Source: PFJX01 sp031426815 | GTDB taxonomy: Bacteria; Pseudomonadota; Gammaproteobacteria; Burkholderiales; Thiobacillaceae | Reading direction: 5' to 3' | Assembly (NCBI GenBank): GCA_031426815.1 | Contig: JASJPG010000022.1 | Span: 62,001 to 126,000 of the forward strand | DNA length: 64,000 bases | Shown here: positions 1 through 8,800 of the stretch, in pieces | Layout of the letters: the number at the start of each line of letters is the position of its first letter | How positions within the stretch are numbered: the first letter of the stretch is position 1 | The notes under the pieces: model-generated | The model's input: the letters and a program-made list of their open reading frames with translations, nothing else | What the model was told of the DNA's origin: nothing | Database searches by the model: none | Program-made: the position numbers and the translations under genes

Positions 1-1
1 G

Positions 2-1210
2 CTGTCGATCCTGATGCAGGTGTTCTCGATCTTCGCGCTGATCACCGTGCTGTGGGCCATTTACGGCTACTCGCTGGCGTTCACGCAGGGCAATGCCTTC
101 ATCGGCGGCTTCGACCGGCTGTTCCTGAAAGGCATCTTCGACCCGGTCACCGGCAGCGTCGCCAACGCCGCCACGTTCAGCAAGGGCGTCGTGATTCCCG
201 AGTTCACCTTCGTCGCCTTCCAGGCCACCTTTGCCGCCATCACCGTGGCACTGACCGTCGGCGCCTTCGCCGAGCGCATGAAGTTCTCCGCCGTGCTGCT
301 GTTCGCCGCGCTGTGGTTCACCTTCGCCTACCTGCCGATGGCACACATGGTCTGGTTCTGGCCCGGCCCGGATGCCTTCACCGACGCCGATGCGGGTGCA
401 GCTGCAGTTGCTGCCTCCGGCTGGTTGTTCCAGAAGGGCGCGCTCGACTTCGCCGGCGGCACCGTGGTGCACATCAACGCCGGTATCGCCGGTCTGGTTG
501 GCGCCTTCGTGGTGGGCAAGCGGATCGGCTACGGTCGTGAAGCCTTCACCCCGCACAGCCTGACCATGACCATGATCGGCGCTTCCATGCTGTGGGTGGG
601 CTGGTTCGGCTTCAACGCAGGCTCTGCACTGGAAGCGGGCGGCACGGCAGCACTGGCTTTCGTCAACACCCTGAACGCGACTGCGGCTGCGGCACTGACC
701 TGGACCTTCGCCGAGTGGCTGCTCAAGGGCAAGCCCTCCATGTTGGGCGCGGCATCCGGTGCGGTAGCCGGCCTGGTGGCGATCACCCCGGCCTGCGGCT
801 GGGTGGGCGTCGGCGGCGCACTGGCAATCGGTGCACTGGCGGGTGTGGTCTGTCTGTGGGGCGTGACTGGTCTGAAGAAGATGCTGGGTGTGGATGACGC
901 ACTCGACGTGTTCGGCATCCACGCTGTCGGCGGCATCCTGGGCGCACTGCTGACCGGTGTGTTCAACACCTGGTCCATGGGCGGCACCGGCATTCTCGAC
1001 TACGTCAACAACACTGTGATCGACACGTCGATCGGCGCGCAGGTCTGGATTCAGGCCCAGGCCGTCGGTACCGCGATTGTCTGGTCCGGCGTGGTTGCCT
1101 TCGTCGTGTTCAAGCTGATCGACATGACCATGGGTCTGCGTGTACCGGAAGAACAGGAACGCGAAGGTCTCGATACCGCCAGCCACGGCGAGCGGGCCTA
1201 CAACCTCTGA
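2..1210 (+). CDS. amtB: Ammonium transporter (AmtB/Mep/Rh family), 5' end outside the window
   Basis: This gene encodes an inner-membrane ammonium channel. The frame is already open at base 2 and no start codon with a ribosome site is visible, so the N-terminus lies upstream of the window. About 400 residues are present, with repeated hydrophobic segments. The two pore histidines of the family are recognisable in VHINAGIAGLVGAF and in FGIHAVGGILGALLTGVF, and the family stretch GWFGFNAGSAL is present. The protein ends in a short polar tail (ERAYNL). In many proteobacteria amtB is paired with a PII gene (glnK) and is under NtrC control; the upstream partner cannot be seen here. Its position just before a guanidine-nitrogen operon groups two nitrogen-acquisition functions. 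The identification is secure. Confidence 0.95.
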   Translation: MSILMQVFSIFALITVLWAIYGYSLAFTQGNAFIGGFDRLFLKGIFDPVTGSVANAATFSKGVVIPEFTFVAFQATFAAITVALTVGAFAERMKFSAVLLFAALWFTFAYLPMAHMVWFWPGPDAFTDADAGAAAVAASGWLFQKGALDFAGGTVVHINAGIAGLVGAFVVGKRIGYGREAFTPHSLTMTMIGASMLWVGWFGFNAGSALEAGGTAALAFVNTLNATAAAALTWTFAEWLLKGKPSMLGAASGAVAGLVAITPACGWVGVGGALAIGALAGVVCLWGVTGLKKMLGVDDALDVFGIHAVGGILGALLTGVFNTWSMGGTGILDYVNNTVIDTSIGAQVWIQAQAVGTAIVWSGVVAFVVFKLIDMTMGLRVPEEQEREGLDTASHGERAYNL

Positions 1211-1230
1211 TCGGATTCGTCCGACCTCTA

Positions 1231-1257
1231 AAGGGCGCCGCGAGGCGCCCTTTTTTT
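1231..1257 (+). terminator. Rho-independent terminator after amtB
   Basis: A GC-rich hairpin, AAGGGCGCC / GGCGCCCTT with a short GCGA-type loop, is followed by a run of seven T. It lies about 20 bases after the amtB stop codon and separates amtB from the guanidine operon. Confidence 0.92.
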
Positions 1258-1317
1258 GTCTATGAAATCCGCTCCTGTAGTCAGGTTGCCCCGACAAAGG
1301 GCAAACGGCTCAGCTCA

Positions 1318-1334
1318 TGCACCGATGTAGTGCA
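1318..1334 (+). promoter_or_regulatory. Probable NtrC binding site (enhancer)
   Basis: TGCACCGATGTAGTGCA is an interrupted palindrome that fits the NtrC consensus TGCACY-N5-RGTGCA. It lies about 100 bases upstream of a sigma-54-type promoter, which is the usual enhancer distance. This is inferred from the motif alone. Confidence 0.65.
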
Positions 1335-1418
1335 CGACCAACCCGAACACCGCCCCATATCCCCACGGAACGGCCGTATCCATCTGATTATAAACAAACA
1401 ATCGCTGACAAAAATACA

Positions 1419-1434
1419 TGGCACAGGTCCTGCT
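1419..1434 (+). promoter_or_regulatory. Probable sigma-54 (-24/-12) promoter of the guanidine operon
   Basis: TGGCACAGGTCCTGCT matches the RpoN consensus TGGCACR-N4-TTGCW with one mismatch in the -12 element. The GG and GC pairs have the obligatory spacing. Transcription would start near 1444-1446, exactly where the long-range pairing strand of the riboswitch leader begins, which supports the assignment. Confidence 0.7.
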
Positions 1435-1443
1435 ACAGATTTT

Positions 1444-1589
1444 GCGAGAGGTGCTTCTTGGTGCCTTAGGCCAGCTAGGGTTCCGGTCCCGCAAGGGATG
1501 TCTGGTCCGAGAGCCGGCCGGTTCCGCCCACGGGTGGAGCTCCACGGAGGGATAAAAGCCCGGGAGGTAGCGCTGAGCCGCCCTCTCGC
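1444..1589 (+). ncRNA. Guanidine-I riboswitch (ykkC class)
   Basis: The leader holds the strongly conserved blocks of the ykkC/guanidine-I aptamer: GCTAGGGTTCCG (from 1474), GGTCCGAGAG (from 1504), and the block ACGG..GGATAAAAGCCCGGGAG (about 1544-1566). Bases 1444-1451 (GCGAGAGG) are perfectly complementary to 1582-1589, which would close the whole leader. The downstream genes (ABC transporter, DUF1989 pair, carboxylase, allophanate hydrolase) are the classic guanidine-I regulon. Guanidine binding is expected to switch expression on. The aptamer call is very secure; the exact outer boundary is approximate. Confidence 0.95.
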
Positions 1590-1596
1590 CCTTTTT
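1561..1596 (+). terminator. Candidate riboswitch-controlled terminator
   Basis: CGGGAGG (1561-1567) can pair with CCTCTCG (1582-1588, one G-U pair), followed by CCC and five T (1592-1596). The 5' strand is part of the conserved aptamer block and the 3' strand also pairs with 1444-1451, so terminator and closed aptamer exclude each other. This is a model from base pairing by eye; the T run is short. Confidence 0.5.
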
Positions 1597-1619
1597 CCCG
1601 GAACCGACTGGAGCCTGTC

Positions 1620-2621
1620 ATGCGATTTCTCAAACGTCTTTCCCCTCGCCTTGCCGCCCTCACCGCACTTTCTTTAGCCGCCGGTTTCCTGGCCGCGCCG
1701 TTGCCGGCCGCCGCCGAAGTCAAGATCGGCCTGTCCGACTGGCCGGGCTGGGTGGCCTGGTATGTCGCCGAGCAGAAGGGCTTTTTCAAGAAGCATGGCG
1801 CCGACGTGAAGCTGGTCTGGTTCGCCAACTACACCGATTCGATCAGCGCGCTGTCCGCCGGCCAGGTCGACGCCAACTCGCAGACCTGGAGCGACACCAT
1901 GGCGCCGCTGTCGAAGGGCCTGGCGCTGAAGACCATTCTGGTCAACGACAACTCGGCCGGCAACGATGCGCTGCTGGTCAGCCCGAAAATCAAGTCGTTC
2001 GCCGAACTGAAGGGCAAGAAGATCGCGCTGGAAGAATTCAGCGTGTCGCACTTTCTGCTCACCATGGCGCTGGCCAAGAACAAGATGAGCCTGAAGGACG
2101 TGCAGGTGGTCAACATGTCGGCCGGCGATGCCGCCGCCGCATTCATGGCCGGCCGGGTCGATGCCGCCGTGGTGTGGAATCCGTGGGTCAACAAGATTCA
2201 GAGCAGCGGCAAGGGCAAGGCGCTGTTCACCTCGAAGGACGTGCCCGGCCTGATTCCCGACCTGCTGGTGGCGCAGGAAAAATCCATCAAGGCCAAGCGC
2301 AAGGACTTCGTCGGCATGATCAAGGCCTGGTACGACACCGAGAAATTCATCCAGGCCAACCCGGATGAAGCCGCCAAGATCATGGCCAAGGTGGTCGGCA
2401 TGGAGGCCAAGGAATACAAGATCTTCCTGCCCGGCACCCGCTTCTTCGACCAGAAAGCCAACCTGCAGGCATTCGGCCCGGCGACCGACGCGACCTCGTT
2501 GTTGGGCGTCGCCCCGACCATCGCCAAGTTCCTGGTCGACAACAAGCTGATGGAAGGCAAGGTCGATTACGCCAAGGGGCTGGATGCTTCGCTGGTGAAA
2601 GAAGCGGCAGGCGTCAAGTAA
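1620..2621 (+). CDS. Guanidine ABC transporter substrate-binding protein (TauA/SsuA family)
   Basis: This is a periplasmic binding protein of the nitrate/sulfonate/taurine (NMT1/SsuA) type, 333 residues. It starts with a clear signal peptide: basic start MRFLKRLSPR, a hydrophobic stretch and a likely AAA-E cleavage near residue 30. The mature protein opens with VKIGLSDWPGW, typical of the family. A GGAG ribosome site lies seven bases before the ATG. It is the first gene behind the guanidine-I riboswitch and is followed by a permease and an ATPase, so the substrate is inferred to be guanidine rather than taurine or sulfonate. The family is certain; substrate specificity rests on context. Confidence 0.9.
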   Translation: MRFLKRLSPRLAALTALSLAAGFLAAPLPAAAEVKIGLSDWPGWVAWYVAEQKGFFKKHGADVKLVWFANYTDSISALSAGQVDANSQTWSDTMAPLSKGLALKTILVNDNSAGNDALLVSPKIKSFAELKGKKIALEEFSVSHFLLTMALAKNKMSLKDVQVVNMSAGDAAAAFMAGRVDAAVVWNPWVNKIQSSGKGKALFTSKDVPGLIPDLLVAQEKSIKAKRKDFVGMIKAWYDTEKFIQANPDEAAKIMAKVVGMEAKEYKIFLPGTRFFDQKANLQAFGPATDATSLLGVAPTIAKFLVDNKLMEGKVDYAKGLDASLVKEAAGVK

Positions 2622-2636
2622 ACCAGGGCTGCCGGC

Positions 2637-3449
2637 ATGACTCCCTCCCGCCCCCGCCGCCCCGGCATGTGGACCATACGCGGTCCGCTGTCGCCCGCAC
2701 AGTACTGGCTGTTCGCGCTGCTCGGCCTGTTCGCGCCACTGGCGCTGTGGTGGTTCGCGGCGAGCGGCGAAGGCGTCGACAAGGTGTTCCTGCCCGGTCC
2801 GCCGGACGTCTTCCACCGCCTGCTGCAGTGGTACATGGAAGACGACTTGATGGACGACGTCTGGGTCAGCGTCTGGCGCGTGGTGGCGGGTTTCCTGTTG
2901 TCCGCCATCATCGCGCTGCCGCTCGGCCTACTGGTCGGCACCTTCCGGCCGGTGCAGGCGTTTCTGGAACCGCTCACCGACTTCATCCGCTACATGCCGG
3001 CGGTGGCGTTCATTCCGCTGGTCATGTTGTGGGTCGGCATCGAGGAATCGTCCAAGATCGCCATCATCTGGATCGGCACCTTCTTCCAGATGTTGCTGAT
3101 GATGGCCGAGGACGTGCGCCGCGTGCCGCAAGCGCAGATCGAGGCGGCGCAGACCATGGGGGCGACGCGCACCGAGGTCATCGAAAAGGTGATCTTCCAG
3201 TCGGCCAAACCGGCCTTGATGGACACTTTGCGCGTCACCATGGGCTGGGCCTGGACCTATCTGGTGGTGGCGGAACTGGTCGCCGCCAACTCCGGGCTGG
3301 GCTATTCGATCCTGAAGGCGCAGCGCTTCCTGCAAACCGACAAGATTTTCGTCGGCATCATCCTGATCGGCCTGATCGGCCTGGTCATGGACCAGATGTT
3401 CCGTTTCGCCCACCGCAAGGCCTTTCCCTGGCTGTACCTCAGATCATGA
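2637..3449 (+). CDS. Guanidine ABC transporter permease (TauC/SsuC family)
   Basis: This is an inner-membrane permease of 270 residues with about six hydrophobic segments and the BPD_transp_1 domain in the C-terminal two thirds. The cytoplasmic EAA loop that contacts the ATPase is visible as IEAAQTMGATRTEVIEKV. The gene starts 16 bases after the binding-protein gene, and its stop overlaps the start of the ATPase gene (ATGA), which points to translational coupling. A second in-frame ATG eleven codons in (MWTIRG) is a possible alternative start. Guanidine as substrate is inferred from the riboswitch and downstream enzymes. Confidence 0.9.
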   Translation: MTPSRPRRPGMWTIRGPLSPAQYWLFALLGLFAPLALWWFAASGEGVDKVFLPGPPDVFHRLLQWYMEDDLMDDVWVSVWRVVAGFLLSAIIALPLGLLVGTFRPVQAFLEPLTDFIRYMPAVAFIPLVMLWVGIEESSKIAIIWIGTFFQMLLMMAEDVRRVPQAQIEAAQTMGATRTEVIEKVIFQSAKPALMDTLRVTMGWAWTYLVVAELVAANSGLGYSILKAQRFLQTDKIFVGIILIGLIGLVMDQMFRFAHRKAFPWLYLRS

Positions 3450-4282
3450 GCACGAAGATTTCCATCCAGCAGGTTGGCAAGGTGTTCGGCTACGGCCCGC
3501 ACACCGTCGAGGCGCTCAAGGACGTCAGCCTGGACATCGCCGACAACGAATTCGTCACCTTCGTCGGCGCATCCGGCTGCGGCAAATCCACGCTGCTGCG
3601 CATTATCGGCGGCCTCGAATACCACACGGCGGGCGAGTTGCTGACCGATGGCCGGCCGGTCGCCGGGCCGGGTGCGGAGCGGGCGATGGTGTTCCAGCAC
3701 TACAGCCTGTACCCCTGGCTGAAGGTGATGGAGAACATCAAGTTCAGCCGGCTACTGCGCCACGGCCGCGAAAACCTGAGCGACAGCGATGTCGAAGCGG
3801 CATCCGGTCGCGCCGATGCGCTGCTCAGCCTGATGGGCCTGAATGCCGCCGCCAACGCCTATCCCAACCAGCTTTCCGGCGGCATGCAGCAGCGCGTCGC
3901 CATCGCCCGCGCCTTGATGGGGCGGCCGCAGATCCTGCTGATGGACGAGCCGTTCGGCGCGCTCGACGCGCAGACGCGGGAAGTCATGCACGACCTGATC
4001 CTGCATGTGCACAAGCTGGAAAAACCGACCATCGCCTTCGTCACGCACGACGTCGAAGAGGCGATCTACCTGGCCGACCGCGTCGTGCTGATGGCGCCAC
4101 GACCCGGCCGCATCGACAGCATCTATACCGTGCCGCTGCCCGCCGAGCGCGAGCAGGACATGAAACACACGCCAGAATTCCTCGCACTCAAGAAGGAAAT
4201 TCTGGCGCGCATCAAGGAGACCTCAGGCATGCAGACCGATCAGGACATGCTCGATCAACTCAATCTCGGCGGGGTGTCGTAA
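3446..4282 (+). CDS. Guanidine ABC transporter ATP-binding protein (TauB/SsuB family)
   Basis: This is the nucleotide-binding subunit, 278 residues. Visible motifs are Walker A (GASGCGKSTLLRI), Q-loop (VFQHYSLYPWL), signature (LSGGMQQRVAIARAL), Walker B (ILLMDEPFGALD) and the H-loop (FVTHDVEEA). The start at MSTKISIQQV overlaps the permease stop by four bases; the open frame runs far upstream but that part overlaps the permease gene and lacks family similarity. The stop TAA overlaps the ATG of the next gene by one base. It energises uptake together with the two preceding gene products. Confidence 0.93.
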   Translation: MSTKISIQQVGKVFGYGPHTVEALKDVSLDIADNEFVTFVGASGCGKSTLLRIIGGLEYHTAGELLTDGRPVAGPGAERAMVFQHYSLYPWLKVMENIKFSRLLRHGRENLSDSDVEAASGRADALLSLMGLNAAANAYPNQLSGGMQQRVAIARALMGRPQILLMDEPFGALDAQTREVMHDLILHVHKLEKPTIAFVTHDVEEAIYLADRVVLMAPRPGRIDSIYTVPLPAEREQDMKHTPEFLALKKEILARIKETSGMQTDQDMLDQLNLGGVS

Positions 4283-5016
4283 TGAACCTGCATGCCATTC
4301 CTACAGAAAAACTGCTCTGGGAAGAAACCGTTCCCGGTGGCTGCCACTGGTCCTGGCGCTTGCCGCGCGGCGTCACGCTGCGGCTGACCGCCAAGGGCGA
4401 CGGCGCGAACCTGTCGTTGGTGTTGTACAACGCCAGCCAGAAACTGGAACGCTACAACATGCCCGATTCGCTGAAGGCGCAGCACACCGCGCACTACACG
4501 CGCGGCCATGTGCTGATGAGCGACATGGGCTGCGCGCTGGCCTCGATCACCGCTGACAGCCTCGGCTGGCACGACCCGCTCGGTCTACTGCTGGATGCCG
4601 AACGCATGCACGAGAAATACGGCGCGCACAACTACCAGCAGCATCGCAACGGCATGTACCGCGCCGGCAAGGACGGTTTGTTGATCGAGATCGGCAAGTA
4701 CGGCCTGACCCGACGCGATCTGGTCGCGCCGGTGAATTTCTTCAGCAAGGTCAGCGTCGATGCAGAAGGCGGTTTTTGCTTCCACGAGAACCATGCCAAA
4801 GCTGGCGACGCGGTCGATCTGCGCCTGGACATGGATGTCATCGTCGCCGTTTCCAGCGCGCCACATCCGCTCGACCCGCGCCCAGACTACGCCCCGGCGA
4901 TGGTCGGCGTGACCGCCTGGCGCTCCGGCCCGGCCCCGGCCGACGATTTCTGCCGCAGCTTCCGGCCGGAAGGCGGGCGGGCGCTGCAACTGACTGATCT
5001 GCAGTATCTGGCGTAA
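4282..5016 (+). CDS. Urea carboxylase-associated protein (DUF1989), carboxyguanidine deiminase subunit
   Basis: This 244-residue protein belongs to the DUF1989 family (urea carboxylase-associated proteins). Work on homologous operons showed that the two DUF1989 proteins form carboxyguanidine deiminase, which removes ammonia from carboxyguanidine to give allophanate. The C-terminal half contains a Cys/His-rich pattern shared with the next gene (for example SDMGCALASI, then GLTRRDLVAPVNFFSKVSVD). The longer protein lies first, which suggests it is the UAAP2-type subunit and the next one UAAP1. It overlaps the ATPase stop by one base and is followed after 11 bases by its partner. Confidence 0.88.
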   Translation: MNLHAIPTEKLLWEETVPGGCHWSWRLPRGVTLRLTAKGDGANLSLVLYNASQKLERYNMPDSLKAQHTAHYTRGHVLMSDMGCALASITADSLGWHDPLGLLLDAERMHEKYGAHNYQQHRNGMYRAGKDGLLIEIGKYGLTRRDLVAPVNFFSKVSVDAEGGFCFHENHAKAGDAVDLRLDMDVIVAVSSAPHPLDPRPDYAPAMVGVTAWRSGPAPADDFCRSFRPEGGRALQLTDLQYLA

Positions 5017-5027
5017 GGAAGATCACC

Positions 5028-5681
5028 ATGACCGCCATCAAAATCCAGGCAAGCGCCCTGAACCCCGCCGACGCCAGCCTCAGCGTCGTACTGCCGGCCG
5101 GCGAACCCTGGCTGCATGAAGTGAAACAGGGGCAGACCCTGCGCATCGTCGACCTCGACGGCAACCAGGCCGCCGACGTGATCTTCTACAACCGCCACGA
5201 CACCGACGAACACTACAGCGCCACCGAAACCATCCTGCGCCAGGGCGGCATCTACCTGACCACCGGTTCGGTGCTCTACAGCAGCGAGGGCCGGCCGCTG
5301 CTGACCATCGTCGCCGACACCTGCGGCCGCCACGACACGCTGGGCGGCGCCTGCGCGGCGGAAAGCAACATGGTGCGCTACGCGCTGAACAAGAAGTTCA
5401 TGCACAGCTGCCGCGACAACTACCTGCTCGCCATGCAGCATTCCGACTCGGGCCTTTCCAAGGCCGATCTGGTGCCCAACATCAACTTCTTCATGAACGT
5501 GCCAGTCACCGAAAACGGCGACCTGACATTCGCCGATGGCGTTTCCGGGCCGGGCAAGTACGTCGAATTGCACGCCGAGATGGACGTCTGGGTGCTGGTC
5601 TCCAACTGCCCGCAACTGAACAACCCGTGCAACGCCTACAACCCGACGCCAGTGCAGTTTCTGGTGTGGGATTCGAAATAA
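5028..5681 (+). CDS. Urea carboxylase-associated protein (DUF1989), second carboxyguanidine deiminase subunit
   Basis: This is a 217-residue DUF1989 protein, paralogous to the preceding one. Recognisable family stretches are GQTLRIVDLDGNQAADVIFY near the start, the DTCGRHDTLGGACAAESN region with Cys and His that could bind metal, and KADLVPNINFFMNVPV. It is expected to act with the preceding subunit in the cytoplasm between the carboxylase and allophanate hydrolase. A GGAAGATCACC ribosome region precedes the ATG. A palindromic repeat separates it from the carboxylase gene. Confidence 0.88.
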   Translation: MTAIKIQASALNPADASLSVVLPAGEPWLHEVKQGQTLRIVDLDGNQAADVIFYNRHDTDEHYSATETILRQGGIYLTTGSVLYSSEGRPLLTIVADTCGRHDTLGGACAAESNMVRYALNKKFMHSCRDNYLLAMQHSDSGLSKADLVPNINFFMNVPVTENGDLTFADGVSGPGKYVELHAEMDVWVLVSNCPQLNNPCNAYNPTPVQFLVWDSK

Positions 5682-5691
5682 CAGCGTCTGC

Positions 5692-5746
5692 GTAGGGTGC
5701 GCCATGCGCACCGATTGATGGTCGATGGTGCGCACGGCGCACCCTA
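5692..5746. repeat. Intergenic palindromic repeat (GTAGGGTGCGC family)
   Basis: Two imperfect inverted arms, 5692-5712 (GTAGGGTGCGCC...) and 5727-5746 (...GGCGCACCCTAC), surround a 14-base spacer. It fills the gap between the second DUF1989 gene and the carboxylase gene and can form a long hairpin in the operon mRNA. From memory, sequences of this type are common extragenic repeats in proteobacteria. Confidence 0.8.
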
Positions 5747-5813
5747 CACGCCGCGAGGGGACGACCCGTCCGGTGAATGACAAGCATGCGGGACGGCCCG
5801 CGAGCGAGGACAC

Positions 5814-8800
5814 ATGTTCGACACCGTACTGATCGCCAATCGCGGCGCCATCGCCTGCCGCATCATCCGCACGCTGCGCCGCATGGGCGTCAAATCGGTC
5901 GCGGTGTATTCCGAGGCCGACCGGCATTCGCTGCATGTCAGCCTGGCCGACGCGGCCATCGAAATCGGTCCCGGCCCGGCGGCGCAAAGCTATCTGCGCG
6001 CGGAAAAAATCCTGGCAGCCGCGCAAGCCAGCGGCGCGCAGGCGATCCATCCCGGCTACGGTTTCCTGTCGGAAAACCCCGCTTTCGCGGAAGACTGCGC
6101 CGCCGCCGGCATCGCCTTCATCGGCCCCAGCCCGGACCAGATGCGCGCCTTCGGCCTCAAGCACACGGCGCGCGACCTGGCCGCAGCCAACCATGTACCG
6201 CTGCTGCCCGGCTCCGGCCTGTTGGCGGATGCCGGCCACGCCCAGGCGGAAGCGGCGCGCATCGGCTACCCGGTCATGCTGAAGAGCACGGCCGGCGGTG
6301 GCGGCATCGGCATGCGACTGATCTGGAGCGCCGACGAACTGGTCGAGGCGTTCCAGTCGGTGGAGAGGCTGGCGCGCGCCAACTTCAAGGAAGCCGGCAT
6401 CTTTCTGGAGAAATACGTCGAGCACGCGCGCCATATCGAGGTGCAGATCTTCGGCGACGGCCAAGGTCATGTGGTCGCACTCGGCGAGCGCGATTGCTCG
6501 GTGCAGCGGCGCAACCAGAAAGTGATCGAGGAAACCCCGGCGCCGGGCCTCACCGACGCGCAGCGGCAAAACCTGCTCGCTACCGCCGTGCGCCTCGGCC
6601 AGGCGGTCGGCTACCGTTCCGCCGGCACCGTCGAATTCGTCTACGACGCACATAGCGGCCAGTTCTATTTCCTGGAAGTGAACACCCGCTTGCAGGTCGA
6701 GCACGGCATCACTGAGGAAGTCACCGGCGTCGATCTGGTCGAATGGATGCTCAAGGAAGCCGCCAGCGAACTGGATTTGAGCGGCTTCCAAACCGTGCCG
6801 CAGGGCGCTTCGATCCAGGTGCGTCTGTACGCGGAAGATCCCGGCAAGGATTTCCAGCCTGCCGCCGGCGTGCTGACCCAGGCCGAGTTCTCACCACAGG
6901 CTCGGGTTGAAACCTGGGTCGAACGCGGCAGCGAAGTACCGCCGTTCTACGACCCGATGCTGGCCAAGATCATTGTCAAAGCCGACGACCGCGCCGCCGC
7001 GCTGGCGAAGATGCAACAGGCGCTGGCCGACACCCGCATCGCCGGCATCGAATGCAACCTGGAATACCTGCGCCAGATTCTCGCCGACGGCGTGTTTGCC
7101 GCAGGCCGCCAGACCACGCGCTACCTGAACGCCTTCCACTACCGCCCGGAGACCATCGACGTGATCGAACCCGGCGTGCAGAGCAGCCTGCAGGACTGGC
7201 CCGGCCGCACCGGCTACTGGAATGTCGGCGTACCGCCGTCCGGCCCGATGGACCATCTGGCTTTCCGCTTGGCCAACCGGCTGGCGGGCAACGCGGAAGG
7301 CGTGGCTGCGCTGGAACTCACCGTCGCCGGCCCGACCCTGCGCTTCAACACCGATGCGGTGATCGCGCTGGCCGGCGCCGACATGGGCGCTGAACTCGAT
7401 GGCGTAGCGCTGGCCAACTGGGCCGCACACGCCGTGCGGGCGGGTTCGATCCTGAAACTCGGCGCGATCAAGGACACTGGCTGCCGCACCTATCTGGCCG
7501 TGCACGGCGGTTTCGACGCGCCGGATTATCTCGGCAGTAAATCCACCTTCACGCTCGGCCAGTTCGGTGGTCATGCGGGCAGGACGTTGCGGGTTGGGGA
7601 TGTGCTGCATCTTCAGTCAGATCCGGTCTCCGGGGTTCCCCCCTTTGAAAAAGGGGGGGTGGGGGGATTTAGCAACGGTTCAGCTTCAGTCACGTCCGGA
7701 GAAATCCCCCCCAGCCCCCCTTTTTCAAAGGGGGGAGAGGTCGTCCCCTACACCCACGCCTGGCAGATCGGCGTGCTCTACGGCCCGCACGGCGCGCCGG
7801 ATTTCTTCACCGATGCCGACATCGAGATGTTCTTCGCCACCGACTGGGAGGTGCACTACAACTCCAGCCGCACCGGCGTGCGCCTGATCGGCCCGAAGCC
7901 TGAATGGGCGCGGCGCGACGGCGGCGAAGCCGGCCTGCATCCGTCCAACATCCACGACAACGCCTACGCCATCGGCGCGGTCGATTTCACCGGCGACATG
8001 CCGGTCATCCTCGGCCCGGATGGCCCCAGCCTGGGCGGCTTCGTCTGCCCGGCGACCATCGTGCAGGCGGAGTTGTGGAAGATGGGCCAGTTGCGGCCTG
8101 GCGATACGGTACGCTTCATGCGCCTATCGCAGGCCGCGGCGGAACGGCTGGAAGCGGCGCAGGACGCCGCCATCGCCACGCTGTCTCCCCCCTTTGAGAA
8201 AGGGGGGCCGGGGGGGATTTCTCCGGGCGCGGCAGAAGCGGAACCGTTGCTAAATCCCCCCCGCCCCCCTTTTTCAAAGGGGGGCGAAAACCCCGTCGCC
8301 CAACCCATCCTGCACCGCACACTCCTCTCCGATAACCCGGTCGAGGTCGTCTACCGCCGCGCTGGCGACAAATACCTGCTGGTCGAATACGGTCCGCTGG
8401 TGCTCGACCTGAATCTGCGTTTCCGCGTGCATGCGCTGATGACCCGGCTGGAAGCGGACGCCATTTCGGGCATCCTCGATCTGACGCCTGGCATCCGTTC
8501 ACTCCAGGTGCATTACGACTCGCGTGTGTTGCCGCTGGACCGGCTGCTGCCATTACTGTTGGCGACGGAGAAACAACTGCCTACCATCGAGGACATGGAG
8601 GTGCCGACCCGCATCGTCCATCTGCCGCTGTCCTGGGACGACGCCGCGACCCGCCTGGCGATCGAGAAATACATGCAGTCGGTGCGCAAGGACGCGCCCT
8701 GGTGCCCGTCCAACATCGAATTCATCCGCCGCATCAACGATCTGGCCTCCATCGATGAAGTGAAGCGCATCGTGTTCGAGGCGAGCTATCTGGTCATGGG

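Noticed and set aside
2669..3445. Extended N-terminus for the ABC ATPase
   Set aside because: The upstream open part overlaps the permease in another frame and reads as Arg/His-rich shadow; the family start is at 3446.
7638..8284. Interpretation of the two palindromes as a CRISPR-like repeat array
   Set aside because: There are only two copies, in opposite orientation, 450 bases apart within a gene, with no spacers and no cas genes in the window.
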